Source: Duganella rivi (GTDB lineage: Bacteria; Pseudomonadota; Gammaproteobacteria; Burkholderiales; Burkholderiaceae_D). Taken from it: DNA of 64,000 nt. The stretch's first letter is position 1. Every line of letters begins with the position of its first letter. The stretch covers positions 434,001 to 498,000 of the forward strand of contig NZ_WWCK01000001.1 of the NCBI RefSeq assembly GCF_009857435.1, in the 5' to 3' direction. The notes below the pieces were generated by a model that did no database searches, had not been told where the DNA came from, and saw nothing but the letters and a program-made list of their open reading frames with translations. Below are positions 42,663 through 52,036 of the stretch, in pieces. A program made the position numbers and the translations under genes.

Positions 42663-45302
42663 ATGATGATAGAAAGAGCTCTTACCCGATCTCTGCGCGT
42701 AATGTTCGCCGGCGGCCTCGTGGTTGGCATGCACGCAGCCGTCGCCCAAACCGACGACGGCGCTATCCAGCGCGTGGAAGTGACCGGGTCCAGCATCAAG
42801 CGCCTGGCCGCCGAAACGGCGCTGCCGATCACCAGCATCAAGGCATCCGACTTTGAGAAACAAGGCCTGACCACCGCAGCCGAAGTGATGAATACCTTGT
42901 CGATGAACCAGAGCTCGACCGGCAGCACGCAATCGGTAGGCTCTGGCACCGGCGGCATCGCCACCGCCGACCTGCGCGGCCTGGGCAGCAACAAGACGCT
43001 GGTGTTGCTGAACGGCCGCCGCCTGGCCAGCCACCCGTTCAACGGTTCCTCCGTGGACTTGAACATCATCCCGCTGTCGGCACTGGAACGCGTTGAAGTG
43101 CTGCGCGACGGCGCCTCGGCCATCTACGGCACCGACGCGATTGGCGGCGTGATCAACTTCATCACCAAGCGCTCGGTGCAAGGCGCCACGGTCAGCGTTG
43201 AACGCTACCAGCCGCAAGCGAGCGGAGCCGGTGCTGAGTCGCGCCTCAACCTGTCGGGCGGCTATGGCGACTTGAACAAGGATGGCTGGAATGTGTTCGG
43301 CGTGATCGACCTGCACAAGCAGACCGCGCTGGACGCGGCCGACCGCGACTTCTCCAGCACCAGCGTGCGCCCGGACAAGGGCATCAACAACAGCAGCGGC
43401 ACCTCGCAGCCGGGCAACTTCTACTCGGACAACGGCATCACCGGCAATCCCTACTACGCCAGCGGCTGCGTCGGCAAAGGCCTGATCGCCAATAGCGCCA
43501 ACGGTACTTGCCGCACCAACACCGTCGCCTACATCCAGGACATTCCGAAGACGCAGCAGGAATCCTTCCTCGGCAAGGCCACCTTCAAGCTGAGCGAAGA
43601 CGACATCGCCACGGTTGAATACCTGCACAGCCGCTCGACCAATGCCAGCGCGATTGCACCGTCGCCGCTGACCGGCATCACCATGACCTCGGCCAGCCCT
43701 TACTACCCGGGCGGCAGCGCGGGCGTGCCAGCGGTGGCAGGCCTCACCGGCGAGAACCTGACCATCAACTGGCGCACCGTGGCCGCAGGCAAGCGCCAAG
43801 GCTACGACACCTCGATCTCCGACCGCCTGGTGCTGGCCTCGGAAGGCCTGGTGGCGGGCTGGGATTACAACGTCGGCCTGACCTACGGTATCAGCAAAGC
43901 CAGCAGCGCTTTCGCCGGCGGCTACACCAACGACTCGCTGATCAAGGCGGGCGTGCTGAACGGCACGCTGAATCCATTCGGCGAGCAATCGGCAGCCGGC
44001 CAGGCCTACATTGATTCGGCCCAACTGCTGGGCGAATACCTGGCCGCCAAGATGACCAGCATCGGCGTGGACGGCAAGATCAGCCGCGAGATTTATGAAC
44101 TGCCGGCTGGCAGCGTCGGCTTCGCTATCGGCACCGAATTCCGCCATGACAAGGCCACCTACGACATCAACACCGACCTCGCCTCGCAGGCATCGAGCTC
44201 TGGCTATGCCGATGCAAAAGACCAGGCCGGCCAGCGCAACATTGCCGCGCTGTACTCGGAGCTGAGCGTACCGCTGACCAAATCGCTGGAACTGTCGGCC
44301 GCAGCGCGCTACGACCACTACAACGACGTCGGCGGCAGCTTCAATCCAAAGATCGGCCTGCGCTGGGAAGCCAGCAAGCAGCTGATGTTCCGCACTTCGT
44401 ACAACACTGGCTTCCGTGCGCCGACGCTGTACGACCTGCATGGCCCGGCCACCTCCACCTTCACCAGCAATGCGTATGACGATCCGGTGCTGTGCCCGGG
44501 CGGCGTGGCAGCGGCTGGCGCCAATCCGAACGTGGCCTGCAACCAGCAGCAATACATCCGCAGCGGCGGCAATGCCAACCTGAAGCCGGAGAAATCCAAG
44601 ACCTTCGCGCTGGGTGCGGTGTTTGAGCCGATCAATTCGCTGAGCGTGTCGCTGGACTACTTCAACATCAAGATCCGCGATTCGATCGGCACCGTGGCCG
44701 AGTCCACCATCTTCGACAACTACGAGAAGTACAAGAGCTACTTCGTGTACTCGGCTGATGGCAAGACTTTGCAGTACGTGAACGCGGTGCTCGATAACCT
44801 GGGCGAAGTGAAGACCTCGGGCATCGACACCAGCCTGCGCTGGAAGCTGCCGCGCACTTCAGTGGGCCACTTCACCTTCCAGTTCGACGGCACCTGGGTG
44901 CACAGCTACAAATACCAGAACGAGACTGGCGGCGAGTTTGTGGAGAACGTCGGCGTCTACGGCGACAACGCGCCGGTATTCCGCTGGAAGCACAATGCCA
45001 CCATCAACTGGAAAAAAGGCGCATGGGGCGCGAGCTTCGCCAACAAGTACCTGAGCGGTTACGAGGATGAGAACGATGTGGCGGAGCAGTACTACCACCA
45101 CGTGCGCGCGTACTCGACGTACTCGCTATCGGGCAGCTACACGGGCTTCAAGAATACCGACCTGACTGTCGGTATCAAGAACTTGTTTGACAGCGCGCCG
45201 CCGTACACCAATCAAGGTACGACCTTCCAGAGCGGTTACGATCCACGCTACACGGATCCGCTGGGCCGCACCTTCTACGTGAAGGCGACCTATAAGTTCT
45301 AA
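42663..45302 (+). CDS. TonB-dependent receptor (TBDR7)
   Basis: An 879-aa receptor similar to TBDR6: signal peptide MMIERALTRSLRVMFAGGLV to AVAQ, IQRVEVTGSSIKRLAAETALP, plug motifs KTLVLLNGRRLASHPFNG and DGASAIYGTDAIGGVINFITKRS, barrel ending RTFYVKATYKF. The two-Cys loop contains LCPGGVAAAGANPNVAC. AGGAG lies ten bases before the ATG. Its orientation is opposite to tldD and aroG on either side, which suggests it came into a pre-existing cluster. A palindromic repeat and terminator follow it. Confidence 0.93.
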   Translation: MMIERALTRSLRVMFAGGLVVGMHAAVAQTDDGAIQRVEVTGSSIKRLAAETALPITSIKASDFEKQGLTTAAEVMNTLSMNQSSTGSTQSVGSGTGGIATADLRGLGSNKTLVLLNGRRLASHPFNGSSVDLNIIPLSALERVEVLRDGASAIYGTDAIGGVINFITKRSVQGATVSVERYQPQASGAGAESRLNLSGGYGDLNKDGWNVFGVIDLHKQTALDAADRDFSSTSVRPDKGINNSSGTSQPGNFYSDNGITGNPYYASGCVGKGLIANSANGTCRTNTVAYIQDIPKTQQESFLGKATFKLSEDDIATVEYLHSRSTNASAIAPSPLTGITMTSASPYYPGGSAGVPAVAGLTGENLTINWRTVAAGKRQGYDTSISDRLVLASEGLVAGWDYNVGLTYGISKASSAFAGGYTNDSLIKAGVLNGTLNPFGEQSAAGQAYIDSAQLLGEYLAAKMTSIGVDGKISREIYELPAGSVGFAIGTEFRHDKATYDINTDLASQASSSGYADAKDQAGQRNIAALYSELSVPLTKSLELSAAARYDHYNDVGGSFNPKIGLRWEASKQLMFRTSYNTGFRAPTLYDLHGPATSTFTSNAYDDPVLCPGGVAAAGANPNVACNQQQYIRSGGNANLKPEKSKTFALGAVFEPINSLSVSLDYFNIKIRDSIGTVAESTIFDNYEKYKSYFVYSADGKTLQYVNAVLDNLGEVKTSGIDTSLRWKLPRTSVGHFTFQFDGTWVHSYKYQNETGGEFVENVGVYGDNAPVFRWKHNATINWKKGAWGASFANKYLSGYEDENDVAEQYYHHVRAYSTYSLSGSYTGFKNTDLTVGIKNLFDSAPPYTNQGTTFQSGYDPRYTDPLGRTFYVKATYKF

Positions 45303-45337
45303 CGGGGTTGACGCTGCTTGTCGCTTTAGAAGCTGAC

Positions 45338-45399
45338 GGCACCAACCCAACCCGCACACCGCTGCGGCCAGGGTCTGACCCCGTACGGGGTCAGACCCT
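45338..45399. repeat. Dispersed palindrome with conserved flank, copy 3
   Basis: The block GGCACCAACCCAACCCGC etc. (45338-45361), an 8-nt spacer and the 30-bp palindrome (45370-45399) repeat the layout at 11558-11619. It lies between the convergent TBDR7 and tldD genes. Confidence 0.8.
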
Positions 45400-45439
45400 T
45401 TCGTGAGGGTTGCTCTTTACGAGCGTAAGTCAGCGCCTC

Positions 45440-45470
45440 GGGGTACTCATCTTGAGCACCCCGCTTTTTT
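45440..45470 (+). terminator. Terminator of TBDR7
   Basis: GGGGT-A-CTCA / TGAG-C-ACCCC with a 3-nt loop, one mismatch, then GCTTTTTT. It reaches the tldD stop codon on the other strand. Confidence 0.75.
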
Positions 45471-46929
45471 AAGCGGTACCGCCGACGGTTACACCATCGA
45501 TGCGCAGTGTCGGCTGGCCCACGCCGACCGGCACGCTCTGGCCTTCCTTGCCGCACACGCCAACACCCGGATCCAGCTTCATGTCGTTACCAATCATCGA
45601 CACCCGGTTCAGCACTTCCGGGCCGTTGCCGATCAGCGTAGCGCCTTTCACCGGGTAGGTGATCTTGCCATTCTCGATCATGTAAGCCTCGCTGGCCGAG
45701 AACACGAATTTGCCGTTGGTGATATCGACCTGGCCGCCGCCGAAGTTCACCGCGTACAAACCATTCTTCACCGACGCCAGAATCTCGCCCGGGTCTTTAT
45801 CGCCACCCAGCATATAGGTGTTGGTCATACGCGGCATCGGCAGGTGCGCGAACGATTCGCGGCGCGCGTTGCCGGTCACCGGCATCTTCATCAGACGCGC
45901 ATTCATGGTGTCCTGAATATAGCCTTTCAAGATACCGTCTTCGATCAGCGTGGTGCACTGGGTTGGATTGCCTTCGTCGTCGATGTTGAGCGAACCGCGG
46001 CGATCCGCCAGCGTGCCGTCATCCACCACGGTCACACCCTTGGCCGCCACACGGTCGCCGATGCGGCCGGCAAACGTCGACGAACCCTTGCGGTTGAAGT
46101 CGCCCTCCAAACCGTGGCCGATCGCCTCGTGCAGCAGGATGCCAGGCCAGCCAGGGCCCAGCACCACGGTCATCGGGCCGGCCGGCGCCGGACGCGCATC
46201 CAGATTCACCACCGCCGAATTGACCGCATCGGTTGCGTACTGATCCAGCAGCGTATCGCTGAAGTAGCCATAGTCGTAACGGCCGCCGCCGCCCGACGAG
46301 CCGATTTCGCGGCGGCCGTTCTGTTCCACGATCACGGTCAGCGAGACGCGCACCAGCGGACGAATATCAGCAGCCAGCACGCCGTCGCTGCGCACCACCA
46401 GTACCACGTCATACTCGCCGGCCAGGCTGGCCATCACTTGCACCACGCGTGGATCCTTGGCGCGCGCCATTTTCTCGATGCGCTCCAGCAGCTTGACCTT
46501 GGCGGTCGCGTCGAGCGACACCAGCGGGTCATGCGGCAGGTACAGCGAGCGGCCGCCAACGTGATTGGTCGCGCCGGCCACCTTGATCTTGCCAGCGCCA
46601 GCACGGGCGATGGTGCGGGTAGCAGCGGCAGCGTCCATCAGCGCCGCTTCGGAGATTTCATCCGAATACGAGAACGCCGTCTTGTCGCCCGACACGGCGC
46701 GCACGCCCACGCCTTGGTCGATCGAGAAACTACCGGTCTTGACGATGCCCTCTTCCAGGCTCCAGCCCTCGTTCTTAGTGAACTGGAAATACAAGTCGGC
46801 GTAGTCAACCTTGTGGGTGAACATGCTGCCGAGCGTTTTGAGCAGCTTGCCTTCGTCCAGCCCGAACGGCGTCAGCAGGATATCGCGCGCTACGGCAAGG
46901 GTGGACAGATTCGGTTCAAATGGCTTCAT
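45469..46929 (-). CDS. tldD: Metalloprotease TldD
   Basis: TldD works with TldE/PmbA as a zinc protease that trims unfolded peptides such as modified microcin precursors. The 486-aa protein has the metal-binding motif in [20 protein letters not shown] (HExxxH near residue 265) and family sequence DNPGTCS-like [23 protein letters not shown] and [20 protein letters not shown]. tldE is not in the window. It is the third gene of a yhdP-nit-tldD series and lies 42 bp after nit. Confidence 0.96.
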   Translation of the reverse strand: MKPFEPNLSTLAVARDILLTPFGLDEGKLLKTLGSMFTHKVDYADLYFQFTKNEGWSLEEGIVKTGSFSIDQGVGVRAVSGDKTAFSYSDEISEAALMDAAAATRTIARAGAGKIKVAGATNHVGGRSLYLPHDPLVSLDATAKVKLLERIEKMARAKDPRVVQVMASLAGEYDVVLVVRSDGVLAADIRPLVRVSLTVIVEQNGRREIGSSGGGGRYDYGYFSDTLLDQYATDAVNSAVVNLDARPAPAGPMTVVLGPGWPGILLHEAIGHGLEGDFNRKGSSTFAGRIGDRVAAKGVTVVDDGTLADRRGSLNIDDEGNPTQCTTLIEDGILKGYIQDTMNARLMKMPVTGNARRESFAHLPMPRMTNTYMLGGDKDPGEILASVKNGLYAVNFGGGQVDITNGKFVFSASEAYMIENGKITYPVKGATLIGNGPEVLNRVSMIGNDMKLDPGVGVCGKEGQSVPVGVGQPTLRIDGVTVGGTA

Positions 46930-46971
46930 GGTGATGCTTTCTGTTAGGTGTTACCGGCATTGTAGTGGATA

Positions 46972-47769
46972 TCACATCGTCCGGTGTTTCAGCGCCGGCA
47001 GGCTGTCGCGCACGCCTTGCATGTAGCCGAGGTCGATCTCGCCCGCCACCACGCCCTCGCCCTCGGCCAGCACCGACTTGACCGCGCCCCACGGGTCGAT
47101 CAGCATGCTGTGGCCCCAGGTACGGCGGCCATTCGGATGGGTGCCGCCCTGCGCTGCCGCCAGCACATAGCACTGGTTTTCAATCGCCCGCGCGCGCAGC
47201 AGGATTTCCCAGTGCGCCATGCCGGTGGTATAGGTAAAGGCGGCCGGCACCACGATCAGGGACACCGGCCCCAGCGCACGGAACAGTTCCGGGAAACGCA
47301 AGTCGTAGCACACCGACATACCAACCTTGCCGAACGGCGCCTCGAACGCGCCCACGTGCGTGCCCGGCACGATGGTCTTCGATTCGTTGTACGACTCCGT
47401 GCCCTTGGTAAAGCCAAACAGGTGGATCTTGTCGTAGCGGCCCACGTGCTCGCCCTGCGGGTTGTAGACCAGCGTGGTGTTAATGACTTTTTCAGGATCG
47501 TCCGAGGCCAGCGGCAAGGTGCCGCCGATCAGCCAGATGTTCAGCTCGCGCGCCAGGCCGGACATGAAATCCTGGATCGGCCCGCTGCCCAGCGGCTCCG
47601 CCACTTTGACCTTGTCGCTATCGTTCAAACCCATGATGGCCCAGTACTCGGGCAGCAGCACCAGCTGGGCGCCGTCCTGCGCGGCCTGCGTGACAAGGCG
47701 GCGCGCGGTGGCGATATTGTCCGGCACGGACGGCGAGGAAATCATTTGTACGGCGGCGACGGTATGCAT
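46972..47769 (-). CDS. Carbon-nitrogen hydrolase (Nit1-like deaminated glutathione amidase)
   Basis: A 265-aa nitrilase-superfamily enzyme with the catalytic triad Glu41 (VLLPEYW), Lys114 (GRYDKIHLF) and Cys154 (SVCYDLRFPELFR). The motifs match the Nit1/NitA subgroup, whose known members hydrolyse deaminated glutathione as metabolite repair. The exact substrate is inferred from similarity. The start lies 2 bp after the yhdP stop, so they are almost surely cotranscribed; this yhdP-nit-tldD order is common in betaproteobacteria. Confidence 0.93.
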   Translation of the reverse strand: MHTVAAVQMISSPSVPDNIATARRLVTQAAQDGAQLVLLPEYWAIMGLNDSDKVKVAEPLGSGPIQDFMSGLARELNIWLIGGTLPLASDDPEKVINTTLVYNPQGEHVGRYDKIHLFGFTKGTESYNESKTIVPGTHVGAFEAPFGKVGMSVCYDLRFPELFRALGPVSLIVVPAAFTYTTGMAHWEILLRARAIENQCYVLAAAQGGTHPNGRRTWGHSMLIDPWGAVKSVLAEGEGVVAGEIDLGYMQGVRDSLPALKHRTM

Positions 47770-47771
47770 GG

Positions 47772-50700
47772 CTATCCTTTCGGTGGCGCGGTCGGTTCTA
47801 TTTTAGGAGCGTCGAGCTTGGTGACCACCGGTGCTTTCCACGGGCCAGTCACCTGCATATGATAGGTCAGCGCCTTCATCACCGGTGCACTCAGGAACAA
47901 TTGCGCTAAAAAACTCCCCAAACCGATCACAGGATTGACGGCTAATGCATACACCAGCGGCGCGGTGCCGAGGTTGACCTCAGGAATCACCACCACGTGC
48001 AGGTTAGCCGTTTCGTTGGCGATGTCGGCGCTGCCGTCCATCAACACAGTGGCGGCGACGCCGTGCATTTTCAAGTTGTCGGTCTTGACGATGCCGCGGT
48101 TGATGTTGGCGTTGGCGGTGATGCCGTCAAACGCCAGGCCTTCCGAGAAGACGTCGTGGAAATCCAGTTTGAGCAGACGCGGCAAGGCTTGCAGGCTGAG
48201 CACGCCCAGCAGCTTGGCCGCGCCGGGGTCTTGCTTGAGGAACTGCCCCTTCTCCACGTTCATGGTGATCTGGCCGGACATGCTCGGCAAGTCCAGCGAG
48301 TACGGCAAGCCCTTCCACGCGATATCGCCTTTGAGCGTGCCCTTGCCGCCTTTCAGCGTGTCGACAAAACCGAAACGCTCGAGCAGCTTGCCGGCATCGA
48401 TGATGTCGAGGTTGAAGTCGAGATTGGTGTTGTGCACGCCGTCCTTGCTGACCCACTTGCCGCTGCCGGTCAGCGCGCCGTCGGCGTTGGCCAGCGACAG
48501 CTTGCTGACGCGCCATTCGCGCGCGCTGCTCAGCTGTACGTTGTTCGCTTGCAGTTCCAGGCGGCCCAGCGGCTTGTTGAACAATTCAAAGCGATCCACC
48601 ACCACGTCCAGCGCCGGGATGGTGGCGGCGGCGCTCTTGCCGTCCAACAGTTCCTGCACTTCGCTCGATGCCGATTCCGGGATCACCAGCGACGACAGGC
48701 GCGCGGTCACCTTGCCGAGGCCGGCGCCGGTGGATGGCTCGGCCCACGCTACGTGGCCATTGGCTTGCGTTGAATCGATGCTGGCTTGCCACATGCCTTT
48801 TTGATGAGTAACGCCGACCACAATGTTTTCTAGCTTGCGGTCGCCGATCACCAGTTCGCTGGCGCGCGCGGCGACCGAGTCCGGCAGCACGTACTGGGTG
48901 AAGTCGCTGCTGTCGTTCGCGGTCGAAGCACCGCCCTTGCCGGCCACGGCATCGCCAAAGTCCAGCCAGTTGTCGACATTCAGTTCGCGCAGATTGATGT
49001 TGAAGGCCAAGCCGCTGTCCGGCTCCGGCGCCGGCGTATTGACGCCGATGCCGCCGCGCGCCAGCTTCCAGTGCTGCTTGCTGGCCTTCTGCCGCTGGTA
49101 GCGCGCCGCGATGCTGGTGCCCAGCGTAATGCGGATATCGTCATGCAGCAGGCCGGCCGAATCCTGCGTCAGGCCGCTGGTCAGCACGAAGCGCAGCGGC
49201 ATGGTGTCGGTCTGGGATTTCTTGACCGGCGCCGGCAAGTCCAGCCCGAGACCGGTCAAGCTGGAGTCGACCGCCACCACCACCTGGTGATCGCGCACCG
49301 TCACCGTGCCGCTGTAGCGCGTGGCGCCGCTGAAGTGCTCGGCCAGGCGCTGCATCGCTGGCGACTGGTAAGTCTGGCGGAAACCATCCGCCGTCATCAG
49401 CCCGCCCAGCTTGACCACGATGGCATTGTCCTTCTGGCTGCCGCCGGTAATCGATACCGGGCCGCCGAGGAAGTTGCCGGACAGCTGGTTCAGATTGACG
49501 CCGTGCTCGTTGAATTCGATCTTGCCCTGCGACGATTGCACCACCGGCATATCGTTCATCAAGGTGATGTCGTTGTTGACCAGTTGCAGCGTGCCGTTGA
49601 CCTTGGTGTCGATGGCGTGCGCCAGCGGGATGCGCAAGCTCAGCGCCAGCTTGCTGTTGCCGCTAGCCTGCGTCTCGTCGGTGAAGTGCGAGATCCATTC
49701 CAGCACCGGGCTGTTGCTCACGTACTTGAGGAACTCCTGCATCGGGCCGGCGGCATTGCCGTCAATTTCCAGCATTGAGTCGTGGATCATCAAATCCGGG
49801 ATCACCGCCTTGACGTTGCTCAGCGCAACGCCGCCCGTGGTTGCGGTGTCGCCGCGGATTTCCATGCGCGCGCGCTCGAACACGAAGCTGCCTTTGATGT
49901 GCTCGGCTTGCGGCCACAGGGGCAGCGGCTTGCCGTCCTTGCCCAGCTCTTTGCCGTCACGCAGATAGTGGCCCGGTTCGTAGTTGAGTTTGCCGTCGGT
50001 CAGCTTGCCGGCCACGCGGAATTCGCCGCGCGCCTTGTCGGCATTGCTGTCGCCGTGGAATGGGAAGTGCGCGAGATCGCCGCGCAGGCGCAGCGTCACA
50101 TCGGTGGCGACGCCGCCTTCCAGCGCGCCAGTCAGCCAGTGATGCAAGTCGTGCGGCGTCTGCATCGGCAGGTAGCGACCAATGCGGTTGAGCTGGAAGC
50201 CGGTCAGCGTGCCGCTGAGGTCGGCCTTGCCCGGGCCTTTGCCGGCCAGCGGAATCAGGTGCGTGCCTTGCAGCGTGCCGCTCATGCCTTCCTGCTCGAA
50301 GTCCATGCTGTCGATCTGGAACAGCAACTGGTTGTCGGCCTCGAACGACCAGCGCGCCTTCAGATTCAGATGGTCGAACGGCATCGACGCTTCGGCAAAG
50401 TAGTCCGGCATCTGCAGCACCAGTTGCTGCGAGTTCAGGTTGAAGCTGCCGCCCTTTTCGGTGGCGTCGATCGAACCGCTCAGGTTATCGAAACCGGGAA
50501 TCGCGGGCAGGCCGGCAATCGCCGGCGTCTTGGCGGTTTTCGGCTGGGCGATGCGCGGCGGCTGCGGCTTCAAGCCCAGTCCCACCAGGTCGCCCTTGAT
50601 GCGATACGATTGCAAGGCCGGGAACGCGCCCTGCCACTCGGCCGAGAAGTTCTGCAGCAGGCCGCGCGGCGCGAAGCTGGCCAGCATCTTGTGCTGGTGC

Positions 50701-51950
50701 TCTTTGAGTGGCAGGCGCTCGGCGAGGCCGGCCAGTGTTTGCAAGTCCAGCTGGTGCGCGCGCAGTTCGACTTTCTCCGCCCTGGCGCCGGCCGCCGCGA
50801 CAAAGGATTCCGACAGCGAGGTCGGCGCCATCACCAGGCCGTCACGGGTGGTCAGCGTCAGGTTGTTCAGTTCGATGCTGTGGCCGAGCGCGCCGAAACC
50901 CGGCGTCACCGCGCCAGGCTTCGGCGCCGGACGGACATCTTCGCGGGCGGCGATGCGGCCGCTCATCTGCTGCAAGTCCAGCAGCGGCAATTCCTTGCCC
51001 AGCACGGCGGTGATATCGGACAGGCCGACGTCGGCGGTAAAGCCGGTCAAGCGCGACTGGTCGACGCCCACCCAGGCGCGCAGCGAACCATGGCCGCTGC
51101 TCAGTTCAAACGGATAGTTGAGCCACGCCTTCCACGCGAGCAAGTCGGTGTTGCGGATATCGGCGTAGAGCTCGCCCTTCCACATCGAGAAGTTGGACAG
51201 GCGCGCGCCAAAGGCAGGATGCGTGAAGTCGGCCCGCACATCCACCGGCGCGGCCAGCGCGGCCGGCGGCGTGGCGCGCAAGGCAAGTTGATGATGCAGC
51301 CATTGGTTGCGCAGCACCACCGTCACATTGTCGAGCGCCAGCGGCGGCGCGGCGCGCTGGCGGTCAGTCCATTGCAGGCGACCCTCGCGGATCACGATGT
51401 CGCGCTGCACCAGCAGCCACTCCAGCCCCTTGCCGTCGCTCGGCTTGTCGAGATCGATGTAAATGCCAGCCACGAACAGGCGTCCGTCGGCCTCGCGTAC
51501 GATTTCAAGGTTGGGACGGTTCAGCTCCAGCACGTGGAAGCGTGGCGTGCCGGTCACTGCCGTCCACCACGACAAGGTCGCCGATACGCTCGGCAAGGTC
51601 AGCGCCGGACGGCCTTGCTGGTCGTGCAGCACCACATCGCCCAGGATGAGATTGGGGCGGAAGCCATTCCACGAGGCGTACACGCGGGAAATGGTGACCG
51701 GATTGCCGACCGCGCTGCTGGCGGCGCGCTCGATATCGCCCTTGTAGTGGTCGATATTCGGCAGCACCGCGTAGCGCAGGGTGAGGAACAGGATTGTGAA
51801 GGCAAAATACAACAGCAGCGCCAGCTTCAGGGTGAAGCCCAGCACGTGGTGGGTGGCGAGATTGCAGATCCGATAGGCAGCACGAAGCCGATGCCAGCGC
51901 GCGGCCAACGGGCCTTCGCCTGTCACGGTCTCCTCTTCTGGTTTTTGCAT
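47772..51950 (-). CDS. yhdP: YhdP-family AsmA-like protein (TIGR02099)
   Basis: A very large (1392 aa) envelope protein with one N-terminal membrane segment (LGFTLKLALLLYFAFTILFLTLRY, about residues 38-62) and a long periplasmic part rich in beta structure, as in AsmA-like bridge proteins. YhdP in E. coli helps carry phospholipids to the outer membrane. The C-terminus has GTAPLVYALAVNPVIGLGSFLAQLFLSAP, typical of the family. It is divergent from glnE with an 86-bp gap, and followed directly by nit. ATG 51950 is preferred to an in-frame TTG one codon earlier. Confidence 0.92.
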   Translation of the reverse strand: MQKPEEETVTGEGPLAARWHRLRAAYRICNLATHHVLGFTLKLALLLYFAFTILFLTLRYAVLPNIDHYKGDIERAASSAVGNPVTISRVYASWNGFRPNLILGDVVLHDQQGRPALTLPSVSATLSWWTAVTGTPRFHVLELNRPNLEIVREADGRLFVAGIYIDLDKPSDGKGLEWLLVQRDIVIREGRLQWTDRQRAAPPLALDNVTVVLRNQWLHHQLALRATPPAALAAPVDVRADFTHPAFGARLSNFSMWKGELYADIRNTDLLAWKAWLNYPFELSSGHGSLRAWVGVDQSRLTGFTADVGLSDITAVLGKELPLLDLQQMSGRIAAREDVRPAPKPGAVTPGFGALGHSIELNNLTLTTRDGLVMAPTSLSESFVAAAGARAEKVELRAHQLDLQTLAGLAERLPLKEHQHKMLASFAPRGLLQNFSAEWQGAFPALQSYRIKGDLVGLGLKPQPPRIAQPKTAKTPAIAGLPAIPGFDNLSGSIDATEKGGSFNLNSQQLVLQMPDYFAEASMPFDHLNLKARWSFEADNQLLFQIDSMDFEQEGMSGTLQGTHLIPLAGKGPGKADLSGTLTGFQLNRIGRYLPMQTPHDLHHWLTGALEGGVATDVTLRLRGDLAHFPFHGDSNADKARGEFRVAGKLTDGKLNYEPGHYLRDGKELGKDGKPLPLWPQAEHIKGSFVFERARMEIRGDTATTGGVALSNVKAVIPDLMIHDSMLEIDGNAAGPMQEFLKYVSNSPVLEWISHFTDETQASGNSKLALSLRIPLAHAIDTKVNGTLQLVNNDITLMNDMPVVQSSQGKIEFNEHGVNLNQLSGNFLGGPVSITGGSQKDNAIVVKLGGLMTADGFRQTYQSPAMQRLAEHFSGATRYSGTVTVRDHQVVVAVDSSLTGLGLDLPAPVKKSQTDTMPLRFVLTSGLTQDSAGLLHDDIRITLGTSIAARYQRQKASKQHWKLARGGIGVNTPAPEPDSGLAFNINLRELNVDNWLDFGDAVAGKGGASTANDSSDFTQYVLPDSVAARASELVIGDRKLENIVVGVTHQKGMWQASIDSTQANGHVAWAEPSTGAGLGKVTARLSSLVIPESASSEVQELLDGKSAAATIPALDVVVDRFELFNKPLGRLELQANNVQLSSAREWRVSKLSLANADGALTGSGKWVSKDGVHNTNLDFNLDIIDAGKLLERFGFVDTLKGGKGTLKGDIAWKGLPYSLDLPSMSGQITMNVEKGQFLKQDPGAAKLLGVLSLQALPRLLKLDFHDVFSEGLAFDGITANANINRGIVKTDNLKMHGVAATVLMDGSADIANETANLHVVVIPEVNLGTAPLVYALAVNPVIGLGSFLAQLFLSAPVMKALTYHMQVTGPWKAPVVTKLDAPKIEPTAPPKG

Positions 51951-52036
51951 CAATACGCTAATAAATCAGGCCATGCATCAAATAAATAGCAAACTCGCGC
52001 TACACTCGGTTTCGAGAGCAATTCTACCTTACCTCT

